27,662 bases of DNA from a virus, in the IMG/VR virus record IMGVR_UViG_3300030099_000562, positions 1 through 27,662 of that record. One strand, given 5' to 3'. Each line of letters starts with the position of its first letter. The stretch's first letter is position 1. Of this stretch, positions 23,011-27,662 are shown one piece after another. The position numbers were made by a program, and so were the translations under genes. The notes under the pieces were generated by a model, which worked only from the letters and a program-made list of their open reading frames with translations, did no database searches and was not told the origin of the DNA.

Positions 23011-24233
23011 GCTGTAAACCTAGCTCTTTCTCCATCTAATTGTATAGTTATTTTACCATGCCAACCACCTTTTAACTTATTCTTGGCTATCACTAAATGC
23101 CTCTCTGTGTCTTCATTTTCTTGTCCTTCTATGGTAGGATTTTTACTGATAAGTAACATGAGATCAGCTTCAGATGCCTTACCTGTCTTACTACCTTCCA
23201 ACATAGATTGATCTACATATATTTTACCTTCAGCTTCAGCAGACAGTTGTGACATCCATAGAATAGCACACTTATATTGTTTAGCTATGTTCCTAGCATG
23301 TATAGCGGCTTCCTTTAAGTATATGTCAGATCTTTCTCCTGTTCTAGGTGCAAACTTATCGCCCATATCTAACACTACAATGTCAGGGTTCATAGCTTTA
23401 ACAGCCGCCTCTACCCAATCCATGTCTTTGCCTGTTGTGTCCTTTACATATATATTCTCTTTTATGGGTTTGTATCTAGTTGATGCTAGTGTGACGTTCT
23501 GTCGCACTTCTTCCATACTCATATTAGTTGCGGCTGAGAGATACCTAGCACCTACTCTATCATATGCTTCTTCATTACACAGTATCATACACTTTGCACC
23601 TTGCTCTGCAAACCCACCTTTGGAAGCTAACAAAGATGCGTGGAAGCTAGTTTTACCTGTATTAGGTCTAGCACCTATAACAACAAGGTGTCCACCACTA
23701 ATACCCTCAACTATTCTTTGTAGTGTAGGTATGTTAAACTTCCATTGACACTGTATTGCATTAGCTTTTAACAAGGCATCTATACTCATGTCTTCCCATG
23801 TGATGTTTAAATTAGGAAGAAAGCTATCAGTGTAATCATCTAGTAGTTTTCTCAATGGCTCTAGTGTGCCTTTGTCACCATTAACGTAGTCAAAGCCTAA
23901 GTTAGCTATTTCTTCTCCTACCATCTGTTGAAACATCTTTGATAAAACTTCAGTAGCTATACCGTTATACATAGGCTTTTCTTTTTCTAACTTAGCGAAC
24001 AAATCATCATAGGAATCTTTAGTTGCTGTAGTCATTGTGCTGTTGTTAGTCATAAATAAACCTTGTAACTCCGACACAGTTAGATCTCTATCGTGTAGCT
24101 TCATAGCGTAGTCTACTGTCTGCTTAATCTTTCGTACATCTTTAGTGAATATCTTGTCTGGACAACGTACACCTTTATGATCATCATAAAAGTCTTTGTT
24201 CATCAAGCTACGGATTAATGCTAGTTCCATCAT
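23007..24233 (-). CDS. Replicative DNA helicase, DnaB/T7 gp4 C-terminal type
   Basis: This is a 408-residue RecA-fold helicase. Walker A is GARPNTGKTS at 177-186. A candidate catalytic Glu lies in CNEEAYDR (211/212). Walker B is DIVVLDMGDKF (D279). The sensor motif is LWMSQLSAE (Q319). Basic residues near the end (AKNKLKGGWHGKI) match the R/K-rich region that contacts the neighbouring subunit's ATP. The N-terminal 150 residues are helical and resemble a DnaB-like N-domain; no primase zinc or TOPRIM domain is fused. The primase is encoded separately at 25191-25988, with a GIY-YIG gene between them. Two ATG codons stand at the start; the first overlaps the upstream stop. Confidence 0.88.
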   Translation of the reverse strand: MMELALIRSLMNKDFYDDHKGVRCPDKIFTKDVRKIKQTVDYAMKLHDRDLTVSELQGLFMTNNSTMTTATKDSYDDLFAKLEKEKPMYNGIATEVLSKMFQQMVGEEIANLGFDYVNGDKGTLEPLRKLLDDYTDSFLPNLNITWEDMSIDALLKANAIQCQWKFNIPTLQRIVEGISGGHLVVIGARPNTGKTSFHASLLASKGGFAEQGAKCMILCNEEAYDRVGARYLSAATNMSMEEVRQNVTLASTRYKPIKENIYVKDTTGKDMDWVEAAVKAMNPDIVVLDMGDKFAPRTGERSDIYLKEAAIHARNIAKQYKCAILWMSQLSAEAEGKIYVDQSMLEGSKTGKASEADLMLLISKNPTIEGQENEDTERHLVIAKNKLKGGWHGKITIQLDGERARFTA

Positions 24234-25198
24234 GGTGTGATTCCCTCTATTAATTCATCTACGTTTTCAGTATAGAACCATTCGTGTCTTTTTTCAACAC
24301 ATATTTTTTCTGCGGCTCTATGGGCTAATACTTCTGCTCTATTCCTATCATCAGAGGTAAATATTTTTATTACTTCAAAATCCCTAAAAGGGGAAGCTGT
24401 GTTTAACTGTGCCACTCTATCTTTAGCATCAACTGCTTTTCCTATCTTATACCAATTTTTCCATGCGGGATTTGTAATAACGTATACATCACCTTCAGAT
24501 CTTTTATTATAAACTTTCATCTTAGAAAAAGCTACATCTGACCAATCATCATAACGTCCTGGTTTCCAGTCAGGGTGGCTTGTGGGTATATAGACATTAT
24601 TCACCCACATTCTATCTTTATTACCTCTATCACTACAACAATATTTACAAACGTAAACCCAGTTATTATACCTAGAGTGTGTCCAATTTACATCCTTAAT
24701 TAATTTTTCTCCACAATCAATACACTTTTTCATAAGCTCCTCATTAGAAGGCTTTTGAGTAGCTTCCACGTAAGCTCTTTTAAGAGCCGTAACAGAGCTA
24801 AAGTTCTGTCTTACCGCCATCTTGCTACACTTCCTAGCTTTAGCTAACTCAAGAAAGAACTCGTCAAGTTCAGACTGATGGTTATAGAACCATTCCCACT
24901 CTGACCGCCTTCTACGGTCAATCTTGTCTAAACTGCACTCTTTGAGCAGTTCTTGAGGAATCTGTTTAGCTTCAGGATTTACTTTACGTAAATCAGAAAG
25001 TAACTTTCCTAGCTTGTAGCCATAGCCATCAATGCTACTATCAACAGAGAACCACTTTTTCAAAGTGACATTTCGTTTGAAGTCAATCTCTTCAATCATG
25101 ATAGAGATTTCAACTCCTCTGACTTGCAGAGAGTTTACCTTATCAACAACTTCAGCTTGAGTTGGAAGGATTTTTGAAGCGGTGTTTGATTTAGCCAT
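24230..25198 (-). CDS. GIY-YIG (T5orf172-type) nuclease domain protein with zinc ribbon
   Basis: This is a 322-residue protein in three parts. The N-terminal 140 residues are helical and basic (LKKWFSVDSSIDGYGYKLGK, DRRRRSEWEWFYNHQSELDE), perhaps DNA-binding. A zinc ribbon lies at 159-188 (CIDCGEK...VYVCKYCCSD). The C-terminal domain from about 236 reads GDVYVITNPAWKNWYKIGKA, with R261, E289 and EWFYT at 306-310. That is the GIY-YIG variant known as T5orf172/MUG113. Such domains cut DNA in homing endonucleases and in some phage host-takeover proteins. It lies between primase and helicase with overlaps of 8 and 4 bases and is translated as part of the same run. Homing endonuclease or replication nuclease are both possible. 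Confidence 0.75.
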   Translation of the reverse strand: MAKSNTASKILPTQAEVVDKVNSLQVRGVEISIMIEEIDFKRNVTLKKWFSVDSSIDGYGYKLGKLLSDLRKVNPEAKQIPQELLKECSLDKIDRRRRSEWEWFYNHQSELDEFFLELAKARKCSKMAVRQNFSSVTALKRAYVEATQKPSNEELMKKCIDCGEKLIKDVNWTHSRYNNWVYVCKYCCSDRGNKDRMWVNNVYIPTSHPDWKPGRYDDWSDVAFSKMKVYNKRSEGDVYVITNPAWKNWYKIGKAVDAKDRVAQLNTASPFRDFEVIKIFTSDDRNRAEVLAHRAAEKICVEKRHEWFYTENVDELIEGITP

Positions 25199-25988
25199 AA
25201 GTTACCTCCTTAATATTACTAACATCATTTTCTCTCCTATACTTAAAATCATCCTCTAGTCTGTAAGCTAAAACAGATGTCTTATCTCCACAAAATAACT
25301 TCAACTCTTTAGTATAAGCTATTGTTTTTATTGCTGCATCTGGATCTAAAGCTATTATTATCTTTTTAAAATTAGTCAGGTACTCCTTGTGTTTGTCGTT
25401 TAGTGATGTGCCTAGTATAGCAACACCTGTAACTTTAGGTAGCTCTTTCGCTACCACTGTAGCTGATATAACATCCTCTACAACAACTGCTACATGAGAT
25501 TCGCTACCCAGTAAATATGAATAGTAGTTAGCTTCCTTGTCATACCGTAGCCATTTCGGAAAAGTATTATGCAAAGCTCTGCCTATAGCTCCTATCATCT
25601 TGTTATTTTCATAGATAGGAAACACGGCTCGTCTATCCTTAACATCATAGTAGAGTGCGACATTTTGTAGCTCCCATCTGTTGATAAATCTTTTCATAGC
25701 AGTGTTAGTTATATCTTGTGTCACATACTCAGGTAACACAAAGTCGTAGCTCCTATCTTTGATAAACTTATCTAGTTTTAATTTACGTTGTATCTGTTCA
25801 CTGGACAAGGGAGTTTTGATAGCACCTTTGACATCACAACTATTCCTGTAGCAGTTGTAAACTATCGTGCCATCTAGGTTAGATACACTAAACTTTTTGT
25901 ACCCACCACAGACAGGACAGTTTAAAGTTAAACTTTCTCCAAAGTCCAGTATCAACTCATTAACATATTCTCTGGCTCTGCTAGGCAT
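25191..25988 (-). CDS. DNA primase, T7 gp4 N-terminal type (zinc-binding plus TOPRIM)
   Basis: I start this at ATG 25988 (265 residues) because GAGGAG lies nine bases upstream; an ATG ten codons earlier lacks such a site. The zinc finger is C24-P-V-C27 with C46 and C51 (CYRNSC), as in phage primases that read the template. The TOPRIM core shows E171 (VVVEDVISA) and D215-P-D217 (IIALDPDA), which bind Mg2+ for primer synthesis. It ends without a helicase domain, which is supplied by the separate 23007-24233 gene. It overlaps the integrase stop by 8 bases. Confidence 0.85.
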   Translation of the reverse strand: MPSRAREYVNELILDFGESLTLNCPVCGGYKKFSVSNLDGTIVYNCYRNSCDVKGAIKTPLSSEQIQRKLKLDKFIKDRSYDFVLPEYVTQDITNTAMKRFINRWELQNVALYYDVKDRRAVFPIYENNKMIGAIGRALHNTFPKWLRYDKEANYYSYLLGSESHVAVVVEDVISATVVAKELPKVTGVAILGTSLNDKHKEYLTNFKKIIIALDPDAAIKTIAYTKELKLFCGDKTSVLAYRLEDDFKYRRENDVSNIKEVTYG

Positions 25989-26901
25989 GTTTGTATTCTC
26001 CTCGCCTAGACAGGGCATTGTTAGCTGATGTAAAGGTATGTTTGAGATATGGTTTCATAGAATTAGGGTTTGTGTGTCCACTAACAGCCATAATCTGTGT
26101 GCTGTCTACACCTGCTTCAACCATCTCTGTAATTGCTGTCCTACGCATATCCATCGCCTGTAACTCATCAGGAAGCCCACACACAGACTTTATCTCATTT
26201 ACAATGGGTGACACTTCAATATTAGTATAGGCTCTGTAAGCACCGTTTATGGGTCTTACATGAGGTGCAACGTATTTTTGGAAGCCAAAGTCCTCGTGTT
26301 GTTGTTGCAGCATTTTGTACAGATCTTCTTCAATAGGAAGATGTACCTCTGCCCTTTTCTTAGATTGTGTCAAGTCTAATCGTCTAGCGTCAAAGTTAAT
26401 ATTTTTCCACTCAAGTAGTCGCATATCGCCTACTCTTTGTGCAAACTCATATGCCATATGCACTATTAGACCTATGCTTCTCCATTTAAACTCAGAGTAT
26501 GCCATATCTAAAAATGTTCTAACTTGATCAGGTGTCCACATAACTTGTCTAGGTTTCTGTGTCATGCGTTTAACTGCTTTCATAGGATTAACTAATAGAA
26601 AGTCCATCTGCTCTGCCATGTTTAGAACCACAGATAGTGTAGTAGCAGTTATGTTAGCAGTCCTCACACCTTTGGTTAGCCAATCTTGATAAGCAAACTT
26701 ACAGTCAGCTTTACCTAGTCTGTCTAGCTTTATGTCACCTAAAGTTTTAGTGTTAGACACTCTAGTTCTGGTAGCTTTGTTGAGACAATACTCATAATCT
26801 ATCTGTGTTCTACTTCGTAGTGCTTTAAACTGTGGACTACGATAGTAATACTCTACCATATCGTCTAGCGTTTTTACTTTTTGTTTTTCATTATTTGCCA
26901 T
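25981..26901 (-). CDS. int: Tyrosine recombinase/integrase
   Basis: I choose ATG 26901 (306 residues), which has GGAG eleven bases upstream; TTG 26910 is also open but only two bases from that site. The N-terminal part (about 10-100) is a SAM-like core-binding domain (TQIDYEYCLNKATRT). The catalytic residues are R156 (FAQRVGD), the beta-strand lysine region TQSKKR, R253 in MDMRRTAIT, H276 in SGHTNP and Tyr nucleophile Y285 in PYLKHT. The usual first His of box II (H-x-x-R) is Met250. It would join phage and host DNA at att sites. No repressor or excisionase is recognisable nearby. Similar integrases occur in many marine podoviruses. Confidence 0.9.
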   Translation of the reverse strand: MANNEKQKVKTLDDMVEYYYRSPQFKALRSRTQIDYEYCLNKATRTRVSNTKTLGDIKLDRLGKADCKFAYQDWLTKGVRTANITATTLSVVLNMAEQMDFLLVNPMKAVKRMTQKPRQVMWTPDQVRTFLDMAYSEFKWRSIGLIVHMAYEFAQRVGDMRLLEWKNINFDARRLDLTQSKKRAEVHLPIEEDLYKMLQQQHEDFGFQKYVAPHVRPINGAYRAYTNIEVSPIVNEIKSVCGLPDELQAMDMRRTAITEMVEAGVDSTQIMAVSGHTNPNSMKPYLKHTFTSANNALSRRGEYKHA

Positions 26902-27017
26902 TTTATCCAAGACTCCATGCAGTGACCTGTACCTAAGAAAAAGTCTATGATCCAGACCAAGTTAATTTTTTTGTCCTTACTTCTCTGCCAGTTCCTAGTA
27001 GAGAATGTTTGGTGCAT
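26874..27017 (-). CDS. Small protein overlapping the integrase start
   Basis: This 47-residue ORF starts MHQTFSTRNWQRSKDKKINL and ends CMESWIKWQIMKNKK. The ATG at 27017 has an excellent ribosome site, TAGGAGGAGAT, immediately upstream. The frame is open further upstream (to an ATG at 27161), but that extension would read through a separate small ORF and ignore this site. The protein is basic and Trp-rich with a short hydrophobic stretch (VWIIDFFLG). It overlaps the integrase by 28 bases. Function unknown; an excisionase-like role cannot be claimed. Confidence 0.5.
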   Translation of the reverse strand: MHQTFSTRNWQRSKDKKINLVWIIDFFLGTGHCMESWIKWQIMKNKK

Positions 27018-27078
27018 ATCTCCTCCTAAGATTACATTAAATAATATACTCAAAGTAAGTCCTACTCTTTTTATGTAC

Positions 27079-27171
27079 TCAGTAAAGTATATGTAAATTA
27101 AAATACACCAAGAGTGCAACTGACAATAAGCCAACGATAGTTTTGAATACAACTGGTTCATTTTTATCCAT
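27079..27171 (-). CDS. Tiny single-span membrane protein
   Basis: This 30-residue ORF reads MDKNEPVVFKTIVGLLSVAL and ends LVYFNLHILY. After a short polar N-terminus, residues 11-30 form one hydrophobic segment. AAAAGGAAAT lies upstream of the ATG at normal spacing. The start overlaps the stop of an 11-codon ORF. Very small membrane proteins are common in early gene clusters of phages; no function can be given. Confidence 0.45.
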   Translation of the reverse strand: MDKNEPVVFKTIVGLLSVALLVYFNLHILY

Positions 27172-27199
27172 CCTTATTTCCTTTTGTTATTCTAATCAT
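27164..27199 (-). CDS. Possible 11-codon mini-ORF between two small early genes
   Basis: ATG 27199 opens MIRITKGNKDG and stops at 27164. GGAGG lies six bases before the ATG, at the end of the preceding gene. The stop (TAA) overlaps the start of the membrane-protein ORF. It may be a leader that couples translation or a true micro-peptide. Chance occurrence cannot be excluded at this length. Confidence 0.25.
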   Translation of the reverse strand: MIRITKGNKDG

Positions 27200-27200
27200 G

Positions 27201-27338
27201 TTAGTCCTCCTTCTCTTGTTTAATAATAGTGTTAAATTTATCTGTTAAGTCTTTAAGTATATCTATATCTTCAGCCCAATCATCAAAGTCTTCATCAAGT
27301 AGGACTGATTCGTCTAAGGTATCATATATCTCTTTCAT
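27201..27338 (-). CDS. Small acidic protein
   Basis: This 45-residue, strongly acidic ORF runs MKEIYDTLDESVLLDEDFDD to NTIIKQEKED. AGGAG lies eleven bases before the ATG; an in-frame TTG two codons earlier has better spacing and might be the true start. It overlaps the upstream basic protein by 17 bases. The high Asp/Glu content suggests a protein that mimics nucleic acid or binds a basic partner, but this is speculative. Confidence 0.5.
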   Translation of the reverse strand: MKEIYDTLDESVLLDEDFDDWAEDIDILKDLTDKFNTIIKQEKED

Positions 27339-27447
27339 TGTCAATTTGTCTCCTATCTAGCTTTTTTGGTTTCTGTTTCTTTTTATTAGGGATAATCATA
27401 GGACTCCTTCGCTTCTGCAACATAGTTCTAGCTATAGGATTAACCAC
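27322..27447 (-). CDS. Small basic protein (GTG start)
   Basis: This 41-residue ORF starts at GTG 27447 (VVNPIARTMLQKRRSPMIIP) and continues NKKKQKPKKLDRRQIDNERDI. It is Lys/Arg-rich. The 'NPIAR.....P..IP.KK' pattern resembles small basic proteins I recall from marine podoviruses, possibly nucleic-acid binding. AAGG lies directly before the GTG; an internal ATG (27423) is a weaker alternative. It overlaps the upstream stop by 8 bases and the downstream gene by 17. Confidence 0.5.
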   Translation of the reverse strand: MVNPIARTMLQKRRSPMIIPNKKKQKPKKLDRRQIDNERDI

Positions 27448-27646
27448 CCTTAATCTTTCTTTTATTTTCATCATAATCCTCTTTCCTAATTATCTCTAGG
27501 TTTCTTACGTTTCGCATCTTAGATTTAGCTTTCTTCAAGCCTTTGTAATCCTCTTCTGTACTAGCGAGTAATATCAACGGCATCCTACCTTTTGTAAACT
27601 CTCGCATTTCTTCTATTCTTTTTTTGTGTTCATCTTGTTTTGCCAC
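27440..27646 (-). CDS. Small charged hypothetical protein (GTG start)
   Basis: This 68-residue, Lys/Glu-rich helical protein starts (M)AKQDEHKKRIEEMREFTKGR and ends KRKIKGG. The start codon is GTG 27646, with AGGAAAGGAA five to six bases upstream. The middle (MPLILLASTEEDYKGLKKA) could form one strand and helix. It is the first gene of the leftward block visible in the window, and the promoter must lie to the right of 27662. Function unknown. Confidence 0.5.
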   Translation of the reverse strand: MAKQDEHKKRIEEMREFTKGRMPLILLASTEEDYKGLKKAKSKMRNVRNLEIIRKEDYDENKRKIKGG

Positions 27647-27662
27647 GATATTCCTTTCCTGT

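Noticed and set aside
27018-27078. Promoter before the 47-residue gene (TATATTATTTAAT on the minus strand)
   Set aside because: A -10-like AT-rich box is present, but no convincing -35 lies at the right spacing and such boxes are frequent by chance in AT-rich DNA.
26874-27161. 95-residue ORF starting at ATG 27161
   Set aside because: Its first 48 codons overlap the 30-residue membrane ORF in another frame, and the downstream ATG 27017 has a far better ribosome site (TAGGAGGAGAT). I keep only the 47-residue part.
26902-27662. tRNA gene or attachment site beside the integrase
   Set aside because: No cloverleaf, T-loop sequence or CCA-type end was found by eye on either strand.
1-27662. CRISPR array, insertion sequence or transposase
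   Set aside because: No spaced identical repeats and no transposase motifs or terminal inverted repeats were seen; the only repeats are within coding genes.

Overview
This window is part of the genome of a tailed, podovirus-like marine phage of the HMO-2011 type. The main evidence is a family A DNA polymerase with a small DnaJ-like zinc knuckle (two CxxC pairs) inserted between its exonuclease and polymerase parts. It sits beside a primase, DnaB/gp4-type helicase, Cas4-like Fe-S exonuclease, T7-type endonuclease I and a B12-dependent ribonucleotide reductase. The sequence is AT-rich by eye, genes are tightly packed with ATGA-type overlaps, and no stretch of 300 bases lacks a gene. The likely host is an AT-rich marine alphaproteobacterium (SAR11, SAR116 or roseobacter relatives); this is inferred from gene content alone. 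Terminase, portal, capsid, RNA polymerase and lysis enzyme are not in the window, so it is a fragment.

Bases 1-14500 read rightward and hold late genes. Bases 1-5059 are an array of short tail-appendage genes. Five complete genes and one partial gene share a core (GEGGSTTTN..QQGLAK) and/or a C-terminal G(D/E)LA tag. They are interleaved with a C1q-like jelly-roll protein, a common marine-phage fiber domain, a larger fiber protein and two accessory genes. The codons for the GDLA tag also supply the Shine-Dalgarno of the next gene. Bases 5061-6274 hold small conserved proteins, several with membrane segments, including one that seems to start at ATA and one that overlaps it by 116 bases in another frame. 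Bases 6279-14500 encode a run of probable internal or ejected virion proteins: one Ala/Gln-rich with 22-residue repeats, one with LysM, and one of 1151 residues starting at TTG.

Bases 14497-27646 read leftward and hold early and middle genes. In transcription order from the right these are: tiny ORFs, a tyrosine recombinase, a primase, a GIY-YIG protein between primase and helicase, the helicase, DNA polymerase, a probable ssDNA-binding protein, Fe-S exonuclease, endonuclease I, a DUF3310 protein, a MazG-like protein, the class II ribonucleotide reductase, an RMF/CrpP-like small protein and an orphan adenine methyltransferase. Together they copy phage DNA, recycle host DNA and supply dNTPs. 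The integrase implies at least a latent ability to integrate, but no repressor or attachment site is visible. The two transcription blocks meet tail to tail with their stop codons overlapping at 14497-14500 and no recognisable terminator.

Six genes of 50 codons or fewer and one of 55 codons were found by reading the minus strand between the larger genes.
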